Origin: UBA2279 sp034399355
Lineage (GTDB): Bacteria > Actinomycetota > Coriobacteriia > Anaerosomatales > Anaerosomataceae
Reading direction: 5' to 3'
DNA length: 64,000 nucleotides
Assembly (NCBI GenBank): GCA_034399355.1
Contig: JAXMMT010000009.1
Span: 62,001-126,000, forward strand
Position numbers and translations under genes: made by a program. Positions within the stretch are counted from its first letter, which is position 1. Each line of letters begins with the position of its first letter. Of the stretch, positions 30,960-38,880 are shown in pieces. A model generated the notes under the pieces. It ran no database searches and had not been told where the DNA came from. It saw only the letters and a list, made by a program, of their open reading frames with translations.

Positions 30960-31945
30960 TGCTGGGGCGAGTAGCGCGTGCGGTGGCGATTCTGATCGCC
31001 ATCATCCTCACTGGGACGGCAGGTTTCGCTGTCATCGAGGGGTGGTCTGCGCTCGATGCGCTCTACATGACCGTCATCACGATAGCGACGGTCGGCTTCC
31101 ATGAAGTCGCCCCGCTCAGTGACGGTGGTCGAATCTTCACGATAGGGCTCATATTCGCCGGTGTCGGTGGGCTGGCGTACTCGTTCGGTGCCATCGTCGA
31201 GTTTATGGTTGAGGGACATCTCCGAGGCTTTCTGGAGGGACGCCGTATGAGCAAGCGAATCAGTGAACTGGAGAACCACTACATAGTCGTCGGTATCGGT
31301 CGCGTCGGATCGGTCGTGGCGCAGGCATTGGCCGATGAGGGTGTTGACTTCCTTGTCGTGGACACGTGTGAGGAGTGTGTCGTCGCCGCGGAAGAAGCTG
31401 GGTGGTTGCACATCCAGGGAGACGCCACCGACGAGGACGTCTTGTACGCTGCCGGTGTCATGAGGGCGAAAGGTCTTGTCACGGCGCTCGACACCGACGC
31501 CGACAACCTCTTCGTCTCGTTGACCGCGCGTACACTGAATCCAGCTCTCTACATCGTCGCGCGCTCGTCGCAGGTAACGTCGGAGGTGAAGATTCTGCGT
31601 TCCGGCGCCGATCGTGTTCTGACGCCGAACATGATAGGCGGTAGGCGCATGGCTGCCATGGTCCTGCACCCGGTCGTCTCGGACTACCTCGATGTCGTGA
31701 CGCATGGCGACCAGGTTGACTACACCCTGGAGTCGATGCGCGTGGTACGGGACTCGAAGCTGTCCGGACGCTCGATCCGCGAGGCGAACGTGCGTGACCT
31801 GACCGGTGCGTACATTCTGGCTGTCGATGGGGCGCCCGACGGTTTGAACACCAACCCGTCTCCAGATACGATCCTCATGCCGGGAGATCAGCTCGTCGTT
31901 CTCGGTACGCGCGCGCAGCTCGACCAGCTTGCGGAGCTGCTCTAA
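30959..31945 (+). CDS. Potassium channel protein with TrkA-N (RCK) domain
   Basis: 328 residues. Two membrane helices flank a pore loop whose filter reads ITIATVGFHEVAPLS, so the TVGYG filter becomes TVGFH. An RCK domain follows: HYIVVGIGRVGSVVAQALADE with a GxGRxG nucleotide-binding loop, then a TrkA-C domain (RDSKLSGRSIREANVRDLTG). It forms a tetrameric K+ channel gated by ligands such as NAD or c-di-AMP. The filter change is seen in other bacterial channels of this group, but selectivity should not be assumed. Confidence 0.88.
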   Translation: MLGRVARAVAILIAIILTGTAGFAVIEGWSALDALYMTVITIATVGFHEVAPLSDGGRIFTIGLIFAGVGGLAYSFGAIVEFMVEGHLRGFLEGRRMSKRISELENHYIVVGIGRVGSVVAQALADEGVDFLVVDTCEECVVAAEEAGWLHIQGDATDEDVLYAAGVMRAKGLVTALDTDADNLFVSLTARTLNPALYIVARSSQVTSEVKILRSGADRVLTPNMIGGRRMAAMVLHPVVSDYLDVVTHGDQVDYTLESMRVVRDSKLSGRSIREANVRDLTGAYILAVDGAPDGLNTNPSPDTILMPGDQLVVLGTRAQLDQLAELL

Positions 31946-32010
31946 GTACTGGCTCCGGGACACGGCTCGATGTAGTCTAGGCAAGGTTCCACCGATCTAA
32001 GGAGGCAGCG

Positions 32011-32526
32011 TTGAATCTCGAGCAGTACATCCGGGACATCCCCGACTTCCCTAAAGAAGGCATCATCTTCAAAGACATCACGCCGTTGCTCGCGAGCCCC
32101 GAAGGGTTCCGTCGTGCTATCGACGTCATTGCGGACGAGTTTGCTGATGCCGGCATAACCAAGGTGCTGGGCGCCGAGGCGCGCGGCTTCATCTTCGGCG
32201 GGGCGCTTGCCTACAAGCTCAGTGCGGGCTTTGTGCCCGCGCGCAAGCCCGGGAAACTGCCGTGGAAGACGACAAGCGCCGAGTATGCGCTTGAGTACGG
32301 CACCGACTCTCTTGAGATACACGAGGATGCCATGGGTCCTAGCGATAGAGTATTGATAGTCGATGACGTGCTTGCGACCGGAGGTACTGCAGCGGCCAAG
32401 AGTATGTTGGTCGAGACAGCCGGGGCGGAGACGATGGGCTTCGCATTCCTGATCGAGCTCGATTTCTTGAACGGCCGAGAGAAGCTCGGTGACAAGAAGA
32501 TCATCTCGCTAATCCACGTCGTCTAG
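32011..32526 (+). CDS. apt: Adenine phosphoribosyltransferase
   Basis: 171 residues, the usual length, starting at a TTG preceded by AGGAGGC. FPKEGIIFKDITPLL, GAEARGFIFGGALAYKL, ARKPGKLPWKT and VLIVDDVLATGGTAAA are standard Apt motifs including the PRPP loop. Converts adenine and PRPP to AMP. Followed by a GC-rich hairpin between two convergent genes. Confidence 0.96.
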   Translation: MNLEQYIRDIPDFPKEGIIFKDITPLLASPEGFRRAIDVIADEFADAGITKVLGAEARGFIFGGALAYKLSAGFVPARKPGKLPWKTTSAEYALEYGTDSLEIHEDAMGPSDRVLIVDDVLATGGTAAAKSMLVETAGAETMGFAFLIELDFLNGREKLGDKKIISLIHVV

Positions 32527-32548
32527 TCTCGTTCGGACATACTACAGC

Positions 32549-32584
32549 GCGGCTGTCGGGTGCGCCCGGCGGCCGTTTCTATTC
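32549..32584 (+). terminator. Hairpin behind apt
   Basis: GGC-TGT-CGGG-TGCG-CCCG-GCG-GCC can fold into a GC-rich stem ending at about 32574, followed by GTTTCTATT. It lies between the convergent apt and RlpA-like genes. Confidence 0.5.
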
Positions 32585-33664
32585 GCCGGGAACGATGATC
32601 TCGGCGTGTACGGTTGCGACGCCCGAGAAGCCGAGGGTCGCGGCGGCGGCCTTGGAGAGGTCGAGGTCGCGGCCAGCCACGAAGGGCCCGCGATCGTTAA
32701 CGATCACGATGATGCGCCTGTCGCCACGTGTGAGGGCGAGGACCGTGCCGAAGGGGAGTGTCCGCGACGCGCATGTGAAGTCGTCCTCGTTGAAGATCTG
32801 TCCGGATGCGGTGGGGCGGCCGTCGAACTCGTTGCCGTACCAGGAGCACACTGCCGAAAATGACTCGCCGGTAGTGCGATACATGCGGGGCATGTACGCC
32901 GAGCACAGGAACGTCCGATCGGGCAGCACGGTCGCCTCGGCACGCTCGATCGTGGTTCCATCCGGTATCGAGCTGTCCTTCCAGCGTTGCCGGGTCTCGG
33001 CGTTCTGCCTGCGCGCTACGCGCAGGACCTGCTGAGCTTCCTCGGTGAGCTGGGCGATGAGCGTCTCCTGTTCGGCAAGCATATGCTCAAGGGATTCCAT
33101 CCGCTGCTGCTGCATGCGCCGCAACGCGAGGTCTTGTGCGCGGAGGTCGTCGAGCGCCGATGCCTGGTAGCGTGCGTTCGCGGCAGCCAGGTTCAAGTCG
33201 GAGACCACGCGGCTGTCCTCCTCGGCGACACGCGAGAGCAGCGAGGCACGGGCGAAGAGGTCGCCGATGGACTCTGCCGAGAAGAGCAGGCTGAACGGGT
33301 CGACGGTGCCGTGTTTGTAGACGACGACGATGCGCTCCTCGTAGCGGTCACGCGCCTCGCCGAGACGGGCTTCCGCCTGCTCGAGTTCTGTACGCTGGGT
33401 GCGGATACGTTCGGCTGTGACAGCGAGACGTTGCTCGAGGGCGGCACTTTCGGCCCGCAGCGCGCTGGCTTCGGACTCGAGCTCGAGAGCGCGTGCGGTC
33501 GCTTCGTCAAGCTGATCGTTGATGGCGGCGAGGGCAGTGCTGTTGCCGACGAAGGGGATGTCGACTGAGGGACTCTCAGGCGCGGCGATGGCGCCGCCAG
33601 GCATACATGCCGCCAGCAGTACGGCTGCTGCGAGGACGCTTGTGAGGTGGTTCCATGTGCGCAT
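32579..33664 (-). CDS. Secreted coiled-coil protein with RlpA-like (DPBB) domain
   Basis: 361 residues from the ATG at 33664 (MRTWNHL), ahead of a signal peptide that ends near AAC-MPGG or AIA-AP. Residues about 60-240 are a long coiled coil rich in Glu, Ala and Arg, like PcsB/CwlO-type N-termini. The last 100 residues are a double-psi beta-barrel (CSWYGNEFDGRPTASGQIFN, TLPFGTVLALT, VNDRGPFVAGRDLDLS), as in RlpA lytic transglycosylases and 3D proteins. Its Asp in NDRGPFV is conserved. Likely a cell-wall remodelling enzyme outside the membrane. Divergent from the NlpC/P60 gene, which has a related coiled coil. Confidence 0.85.
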   Translation of the reverse strand: MRTWNHLTSVLAAAVLLAACMPGGAIAAPESPSVDIPFVGNSTALAAINDQLDEATARALELESEASALRAESAALEQRLAVTAERIRTQRTELEQAEARLGEARDRYEERIVVVYKHGTVDPFSLLFSAESIGDLFARASLLSRVAEEDSRVVSDLNLAAANARYQASALDDLRAQDLALRRMQQQRMESLEHMLAEQETLIAQLTEEAQQVLRVARRQNAETRQRWKDSSIPDGTTIERAEATVLPDRTFLCSAYMPRMYRTTGESFSAVCSWYGNEFDGRPTASGQIFNEDDFTCASRTLPFGTVLALTRGDRRIIVIVNDRGPFVAGRDLDLSKAAAATLGFSGVATVHAEIIVPGE

Positions 33665-33888
33665 GATGCGGATCTCCACTCCGTACACAGAACGGCGCGC
33701 AGAAGATGCCGGGTCTCGGGCGACTCACCTACTCTACCAGAATCGCCGATACAAGCCACAGAGCAGGTGTCCGGCGGGCGTGAAGAATGCGCAGGTCGTG
33801 TGTGGTATGCTTATTGATGGAACCGCACCTCAGGCCTGGCAAACGGTCGGCCTCTCGACGCAGTATGAGACGTAGCTGGAGGTAGCGC

Positions 33889-35013
33889 GTGCGGCAGAGC
33901 GTGTTCAGAAGCGGTCTAGGAACGGCGACCGCACTCGTCATCACCCTCACACTCACGGTGGCAGCACCGGCATTCGGTACGCCCACGAATGCCGAGATCG
34001 AGGCCAAGAAAACACAAGCTGCGGCGGCACAGGTCGAGCGCGATCGCATGGCCGATGAGCTCGAGGTTCGCATCGAGGAGTACAACGCGATCGCCGAGGC
34101 GCTCGATCAGACGCGCGCTCAGATACGTGAGACGCAGGCCAAGCTGGAAGTCGCCAGCCGTGAACTCAGCGAATGCCAGGACCTTCTTGCCGAGCGGGCG
34201 GCGAACATCTATCGCGATGGCGGCACCGGTATGCTCGAGGTCTTGCTCGGCACGACTTCGTTCGATGATTTCATCACCCGGCTTGACCTGCTGAACCGCA
34301 TCAGCCGCAGCGATGCGGGGATGGTCGCGAGCGTCAAGGAGGTAAAGGCGCAGGTAGAGGCGTTCGAGCGCGCGCTCGAGACGCGGGAGGCCGAACAGGT
34401 CGCGCTGCGCGGGGATGCCGAGATACGAGCCAAGGCGATCGAGGCCGACATCAGGAAGCAGGAGCAGTATCTCGTTTCACTTGATGCCGAGGTCAGAGAG
34501 CTCATTGCCGAGGAGGAGGAGCGCCAGCGCAAGCTTGCCGAAGCACGTGCGGCGGAACTCGCCCGGCAGAACAGGCTGAACAGCGGCACTTCGGGCGGTC
34601 GCGCTGCCGCTGACCCCGGCACGCTGGGCGCAGGGCATCCCGAGGCCGTTGGCATCGCGATGCAGTATCTTGGAGTGCCTTATGCCTGGGGCGGCAGTTC
34701 GCCCAGCGGCTTCGATTGCTCGGGGCTCTGCGTATACGTGTATGACAGGATTGGGATCTCCCTGCCGCGCACGAGCGCGAGCCAGTATAAGGCCGGCAAG
34801 CACATCGATGCCGACAGGCTCGATCTGCTCGTCCCCGGCGACCTGGTGTTCTTCGGGACCAACGGCGATCCTTCGCAGGTGCATCACGTCGGTATCTACG
34901 TGGGTAGTGGCAACTACATCCACGCGCCGCAAACGGGGGATGTCGTCAAGGTGTCTTCACTGACAGAGCGCATCGCCAGCAAGGGCGACTACGTGGGCGC
35001 ATCGCGCTTCTAG
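33889..35013 (+). CDS. NlpC/P60 peptidoglycan endopeptidase with coiled-coil domain
   Basis: 374 residues from a GTG. Signal peptide (residues 1-30), then a coiled coil of about 190 residues (EIEAKKTQAAAAQVERDRMADEL...), a Gly/Ala linker and a C-terminal NlpC/P60 domain: YAWGGSSPSGFDCSGLCVYV (catalytic Cys), VHHVGIYVGSGNYIHAP (catalytic His) as in RipA/CwlO. It cuts D-Glu-mDAP bonds in peptidoglycan. The coiled coil probably keeps it inactive until bound by FtsX-type partners. Confidence 0.93.
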   Translation: MRQSVFRSGLGTATALVITLTLTVAAPAFGTPTNAEIEAKKTQAAAAQVERDRMADELEVRIEEYNAIAEALDQTRAQIRETQAKLEVASRELSECQDLLAERAANIYRDGGTGMLEVLLGTTSFDDFITRLDLLNRISRSDAGMVASVKEVKAQVEAFERALETREAEQVALRGDAEIRAKAIEADIRKQEQYLVSLDAEVRELIAEEEERQRKLAEARAAELARQNRLNSGTSGGRAAADPGTLGAGHPEAVGIAMQYLGVPYAWGGSSPSGFDCSGLCVYVYDRIGISLPRTSASQYKAGKHIDADRLDLLVPGDLVFFGTNGDPSQVHHVGIYVGSGNYIHAPQTGDVVKVSSLTERIASKGDYVGASRF

Positions 35014-35086
35014 AGGTACCCCTTCGACCGAAGTCCTCGAGAACCTTGTACGCTACGAGGACGTTCATGCACAAGGTGAGGGCTCG

Positions 35087-35293
35087 ATGGATGACCTTGA
35101 GGTTCGAATCGAGGTCGCGGAGGAGATATTCTCCGATGTGATGGCCAACATGGTGGCGTTAACTAAGCGCGTTGCCGAGAAGCTCTACTCGGTCATCGGC
35201 CTCCACGCGAAGGTAACCCTGGTAGAACCTGGTACCATCGAGCGTACGGCGGGCAAAGCGCGCCGGGTGATGGACAAGCGGCGGTCTGACTGA
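35087..35293 (+). CDS. Stand-alone C-terminal domain of a phenylacetate-CoA ligase type enzyme
   Basis: 68 residues. The sequence LEVRIEVAEEIFSDVMANMVALTKRVAEKLYSVIGLHAKVTLVEPGTIER...GKARRVMDKR matches the AMP-binding C-terminal domain at the end of PaaK-like acyl-CoA ligases. The adenylation domain that should precede it is missing; the upstream 74 bases do not encode it. It is either a remnant or an independent small domain. An ATG start with a weak AAGGTGAGG upstream is present. Confidence 0.6.
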   Translation: MDDLEVRIEVAEEIFSDVMANMVALTKRVAEKLYSVIGLHAKVTLVEPGTIERTAGKARRVMDKRRSD

Positions 35294-35319
35294 CGCGGGC
35301 CGTCTGGGGAGAAGATGCC

Positions 35320-35865
35320 ATGTCCTCGGAACTGCTCATCTACACCGCGATAGGGGCGGGGAGCGTTGCGGTTATCGCGACTATCATTCTGTTTGCGCGC
35401 CTTGCATGGCGTCGGCAGGTCCGTCGCTACATCGTGACACTTGTTGGTGGACGAGAGGCCGTCAAAACGGCGTTCCGTACGGTGGGGAAGGTCTCAGAGC
35501 GGCTATCCGTCGCGAACGACAGCGAACTCATCGCATTCGCATTGGATCCGTCTGCCGAGGAACGCCGAACGCTTGGTGACATTGCGGAGCGGATGGCGAT
35601 CTCAGCCGAGGACCTGCAGACGGTAGCGCTCCCAAAACGGTTGCGGCCTGCGGCGAACACGCTGGCGGACGCTGCATCGCTTCTCGGCGCCCAGGTCGTA
35701 CGCGCGAGTAGCGGTGAGGGAGTCGAGGTCCTCGACGCGCTCGGAGAGTTCGACCTCGTGGCCGTGGTATCGTTGCTCGAAGCGGCGGATGCGATGATCG
35801 GCGCTCTACGGGAGCGTTACGGAGCGGTCGACGACGCCGTGTACGGCGGTGGGCTCTACATCTGA
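35320..35865 (+). CDS. Hypothetical single-pass membrane protein
   Basis: 181 residues: one N-terminal membrane helix (YTAIGAGSVAVIATIILFARLAW) and a cytoplasmic helical, Ala-rich domain (GDIAERMAISAEDLQTVALPKRLRPAANTLADAASLLGAQVV). No family recognised. The stop overlaps the start of the next gene (TGATG), indicating a small operon of unknown genes 35320-36668. Confidence 0.65.
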   Translation: MSSELLIYTAIGAGSVAVIATIILFARLAWRRQVRRYIVTLVGGREAVKTAFRTVGKVSERLSVANDSELIAFALDPSAEERRTLGDIAERMAISAEDLQTVALPKRLRPAANTLADAASLLGAQVVRASSGEGVEVLDALGEFDLVAVVSLLEAADAMIGALRERYGAVDDAVYGGGLYI

Positions 35866-36347
35866 TGGTGGGGCGCAAAGAGGAGGGCGTGGCGATGGAC
35901 GAAGACGACCGCGGAAAGTTCGATACCGCGTATGGTCTCAGAATCGTGCGCTTTGTCGTGCCGTGGGTGGCGCTGGTCGTCGTGTTGTTCGTGATCTCCG
36001 GGATCATGGGGGAATACCGTGATACTCGTACGGACGTCGTCGGGACAACGTCGCAGGCATCGGAGGAGACGAGCGCGGGCGTAGAGGCAACCACTTCGGC
36101 CGAACCGACTGAAGTCCCCGAGGCGGAGCCCACCGGTGAGGAGACGGCGGCGGGACACGTCGTCGTGCTCATCGAGGGGCTCAACATGCGTATGGGGCCC
36201 ACGACCACCTCTGATGTGATAAAACGCCTCGCGCTGGACACGGAGCTCACGCTCTTGGAGGAATCGATCGGTTGGTACAAGGTGCGTGACGCTGCAGGCG
36301 ATGAAGGCTGGGTCGCTGCGGGCGGGAAGTACACAAGACTGGAGTAG
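35865..36347 (+). CDS. Membrane-anchored bacterial SH3-domain protein
   Basis: 160 residues (or from ATG 35895). A membrane helix (VVPWVALVVVLFVISGIMG) is followed by a Thr/Glu-rich linker and a C-terminal SH3_3 domain: VVVLIEGLNMRMGPTTTSDVIKRLALDTELTLLEESIGWYKV, RDAAGDEGWVAAGGKYTRLE. Such domains bind cell-wall peptides outside the membrane. Overlaps the previous gene by 1 base. Confidence 0.82.
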   Translation: MVGRKEEGVAMDEDDRGKFDTAYGLRIVRFVVPWVALVVVLFVISGIMGEYRDTRTDVVGTTSQASEETSAGVEATTSAEPTEVPEAEPTGEETAAGHVVVLIEGLNMRMGPTTTSDVIKRLALDTELTLLEESIGWYKVRDAAGDEGWVAAGGKYTRLE

Positions 36348-36362
36348 ACAGGGGAGCAGGGG

Positions 36363-36668
36363 ATGGCCCGCATTATCGGCAATGCAGACGACTTCTATCG
36401 GCTTCGCGTGATTCGCGTCGACGAAAGTGATGAGCTCGACCTCGACTGGCGGGACGACATCTTGTACCGTCGCTCGCCTCAACAGTGCGTGGGCGAGTGC
36501 GAACTCTACCGGGTAGAGGCCGTTCTGGTCGATGCCGAGGAGGACGTCACACCACTCGGCACGTTCGGTAGTAGAGACGAGGCGTACGCGTTCGTGCAGT
36601 CCGCAGAAGACGGCCTTCTTGTGATGACGAAGTCGGCGTTCGAGGACACGTACTTCACACGCGACTGA
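36363..36668 (+). CDS. Hypothetical acidic protein
   Basis: 101 residues, no membrane segment, strongly acidic (ESDELDLDWRDD, DAEEDVTPLG). ATG start 16 bases behind the SH3 gene with GGGGAGCAGGGG upstream. Probable last gene of the small operon. No family recognised. It is the last plus-strand gene before the terminus gap. Confidence 0.55.
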   Translation: MARIIGNADDFYRLRVIRVDESDELDLDWRDDILYRRSPQQCVGECELYRVEAVLVDAEEDVTPLGTFGSRDEAYAFVQSAEDGLLVMTKSAFEDTYFTRD

Positions 36669-36983
36669 TGACCGGGCCCTCTCCTTTGTGGTCGCCACAG
36701 GGACGTTGCCTGCGCTGCCATGCGTTCCCTCATCGGGGGGTTGGGGTGGAATCTCGGTAGATAACATAAGATGTATTATCAGGCGTAGCACGTACGAAGA
36801 GAATGAACGCCCCTACCGGGTTGGATCACGCTGAGACACGTTTCGGCGTAGACACCTCTTTCTCCGATGAAACGAAGCAGCCCCGGACCGCGATGTGTTC
36901 GCAGCCCGGGGCCGTCGTTGATCCGCGGTTCACACCGCGGGAATCACCGTGCACTATGCTTCGGTAGCCTTTTCGGCCAGAAC
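36669..36983. other. 315-bp gene-free gap at the strand switch
   Basis: Contains the dif-like site (36759-36786) and, further right, two GC-rich dyads: GCCCCGG...CCCGGGGC (36878-36911 area) and CCGCGG-TTCACA-CCGCGG (about 36920-36938). No gene is visible. Gene direction changes from + to - across it. Confidence 0.7.
36759..36786 (+). other. dif: Candidate chromosomal dif site (XerC/XerD)
   Basis: The 28 bp read as an 11-6-11 Xer site: arm AGATAACATAA (36759-36769), centre GATGTA (36770-36775), arm TTATCAGGCGT (36776-36786). The first arm matches the XerD arm of the E. coli dif (reverse strand ATTTAACATAA) at 8 of 11 positions, and the inner ATAA...TTAT dyad is as in known dif sites. It lies in the gap where gene orientation flips, and it is strikingly AT-rich in a GC-rich region. 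ftsK, which acts with dif, is also in the window. Confidence 0.75.
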
Positions 36984-37451
36984 TTAGCGATCCTCCGCCC
37001 ACATGGATCCGAGGTAATGGGCTGGTGCATGGAATCCCGATTCGATCACGGCGAGAACCGCTTGCGCGATCGGTGGGCGCAGGTCGAGTCCTTCCAACGC
37101 CGATAGCTCGACGAGTTCGATGCCTTCGATCGTGCGGTCCGTGGGGTGCTCAAGTAGCGCACCCCCGGTCGCTTCGGCATGGAAGGTGATGTTCACGAGG
37201 TGTCGTCCGCCTGTTGGGGCGATCGTATCGTTGATCAGGATGGGCGCTCCTACGCTGCACTCGAGGCCGGTTTCCTCGCGTACCTCTCGGCGTAGAGCCT
37301 GCTCGAGGGTTTCGCCGCGGTTCACACCGCCTCCGGGAAGAAGATAGTAGGGCTCGCCACCTTTGCGTTGCCGCACGAGGAGGAGCTTGCCGCCGATGAG
37401 AATGACTGCCGCCACGCGCACGCGCGGCCCGTCAGACGTCGGTGCTACCAA
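36984..37451 (-). CDS. Nudix hydrolase
   Basis: 155 residues. Complete Nudix box GGGVNRGETLEQALRREVREETG (Gx5Ex7REUxEExGU). N-terminal strand VAAVILIGGKLLLVRQRK. It hydrolyses nucleoside diphosphates linked to other groups; substrate unknown. It overlaps dut by 20 bases and stands at the end of the nrd-dut cluster, so a nucleotide house-cleaning role is likely. Confidence 0.9.
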   Translation of the reverse strand: MVAPTSDGPRVRVAAVILIGGKLLLVRQRKGGEPYYLLPGGGVNRGETLEQALRREVREETGLECSVGAPILINDTIAPTGGRHLVNITFHAEATGGALLEHPTDRTIEGIELVELSALEGLDLRPPIAQAVLAVIESGFHAPAHYLGSMWAEDR

Positions 37452-37863
37452 AGCCCCCCTCCCCTCGTACCGTCTTTTCGAGCTCGGACACCTCTGTCAA
37501 CTCCACGCGTGCGACCGGCTGGATCACGAGCTGGGCGATCTTGTCGCCACGAGCGATCGTAATGGGCGTCTCAGGATCCAGGTTGATTGCGATGACTTTG
37601 ATTTCGCCACGGTAGTGACTGTCAATAAGCCCCGGCGTGTTCACGAGGCTGAGACCCTGCTTGATGGCGAGACCGCTGCGGGGTTGGACGAAACCGGCAT
37701 GACCCTCAGGGATGGCCACCGCGATACCTGTGGGGATAAGCGCCCGGCGGAAAGGCTCCAGTGTGACGTTCTCGGCGGCGAACAGGTCGAGCCCAGCGTC
37801 GCCCTCGTGGGCATAGCGCGGGAGCGGGAGATCGGGATCGAGGCGTTTGATCTGTAGTCGCAT
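37432..37863 (-). CDS. dut: Deoxyuridine 5'-triphosphate nucleotidohydrolase (dUTPase)
   Basis: 143 residues from the ATG at 37863; the longer open frame to 38022 is not native. The five dUTPase motifs are all seen: EGDAGLDLFA, PRSGLAIKQ, GLIDSHYRGEIKV, RGDKIAQLVI and the C-terminal RGEGGFGST. It converts dUTP to dUMP, supplying dUMP for thymidylate and preventing uracil misincorporation. Its neighbour is the anaerobic ribonucleotide reductase set, a sensible pairing. Confidence 0.95.
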   Translation of the reverse strand: MRLQIKRLDPDLPLPRYAHEGDAGLDLFAAENVTLEPFRRALIPTGIAVAIPEGHAGFVQPRSGLAIKQGLSLVNTPGLIDSHYRGEIKVIAINLDPETPITIARGDKIAQLVIQPVARVELTEVSELEKTVRGEGGFGSTDV

Positions 37864-37873
37864 GCGGCTCTTC

Positions 37874-38602
37874 CTAGACTCCTCGGACAATGGTCGGCAG
37901 GTGTCGGTTGCATTGCGCCGCAGTATCGTGCAGTGCGTCGGGTCGGAACGGCAGGACCGCGCTGGCGCGCGGGTCAAGTGTCGTATCAGGCACGAACTGT
38001 TGAATCGCGTAGAGATCGCCACCGCGGAGCATCGATGCGATTGTGAGGAAGTCGTCTATCGCGAGGGCGCCCGGATACGCTGTCGTGCGGAACTCATGAG
38101 AGACGCCCGAGCGACGCAACAGGGTGATAGCGCGTTCGACTCGCATTGCGGTACCCGGCCGGTCGACTAGCGCGTCGTAGCGGTCGAGCGTCGTCTTGAT
38201 GTCGAGTGCGACGTGAGAGACGAGGCCCAGCGTGAGCAGGGTCTCGAGAGTGTCGGGGTTCGTGCCGTTGGTGTCGAGCTTCACCTGGTAGCCGAGTTCG
38301 GCAAACGCCTCGAGCAGCGCGGCGAGTGACGGGTCGTCGGTGGGCTCTCCCCCGGTCACCACGACGCCGTCGAGCCAGTCTCGCTTCGACTGCAGGTAGG
38401 ACTCCAGGTCAGACCACTCAGTGCAGGCGGCGTTCGACGACAGAAGCCCGGGGTTATGGCAGAACGGGCAACGCAGCGAGCAGCCTGCGAGGAACACCGT
38501 GGCGCTCAGGCGTCCCGGCCAGTCGAGCATGCCCGCGGGCATCCATCCCGCGATGCGGTCGGTCGGGGCCTGTGTCCTCAGTGTGAGTTCGGGGAGTGTC
38601 AT
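37874..38602 (-). CDS. nrdG: Anaerobic ribonucleoside-triphosphate reductase activating protein
   Basis: 242 residues from the ATG at 38602. The radical-SAM CxxxCxxC motif is in AGCSLRCPFCHNPGLL and a typical GGEPT appears in VVTGGEPTDDPSLAALL. It uses S-adenosylmethionine and a [4Fe-4S] cluster to make the glycyl radical in NrdD. It lies 11 bases before dut in the transcription direction and behind the thioredoxin-like gene and nrdD. Confidence 0.95.
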   Translation of the reverse strand: MTLPELTLRTQAPTDRIAGWMPAGMLDWPGRLSATVFLAGCSLRCPFCHNPGLLSSNAACTEWSDLESYLQSKRDWLDGVVVTGGEPTDDPSLAALLEAFAELGYQVKLDTNGTNPDTLETLLTLGLVSHVALDIKTTLDRYDALVDRPGTAMRVERAITLLRRSGVSHEFRTTAYPGALAIDDFLTIASMLRGGDLYAIQQFVPDTTLDPRASAVLPFRPDALHDTAAQCNRHLPTIVRGV

Positions 38603-38606
38603 CGTG

Positions 38607-38852
38607 TCAGTTCGCGAGAATCGTGTGAAGTGCGGCCAGGTCGGGCGCTTCGCCACGCCACGCCGCGATTTCATGTCCGGACGAGTCAATCACCAGTACA
38701 GACGGCGTTGCCAGGATGCCATGGAACGCCGCCTCGGCAAATCCGTCAATCGAGTCCACGTTGTACACAGAGACGTTCTGTAGGCCCTCTACGGCTCGCT
38801 TTGCCGCCGGACAGCGAGGACAGTCTTCCTTGATGAACAACTTCACTTCCAT
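38607..38852 (-). CDS. Small thioredoxin/glutaredoxin-like protein
   Basis: 81 residues from the ATG at 38852; the longer frame is a shadow of nrdD. KLFIKEDCPRCPAAKRAVEGL has the redox CxxC motif of the NrdH/thioredoxin-2 type, and ILATPSVLVID the cis-Pro. Between nrdD and nrdG, it may supply electrons to the class III reductase; some class III enzymes use thioredoxin-like proteins instead of formate. Confidence 0.87.
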   Translation of the reverse strand: MEVKLFIKEDCPRCPAAKRAVEGLQNVSVYNVDSIDGFAEAAFHGILATPSVLVIDSSGHEIAAWRGEAPDLAALHTILAN

Positions 38853-38880
38853 TGTCGCTCCCTCGCGCGTGCGGTCAGTC

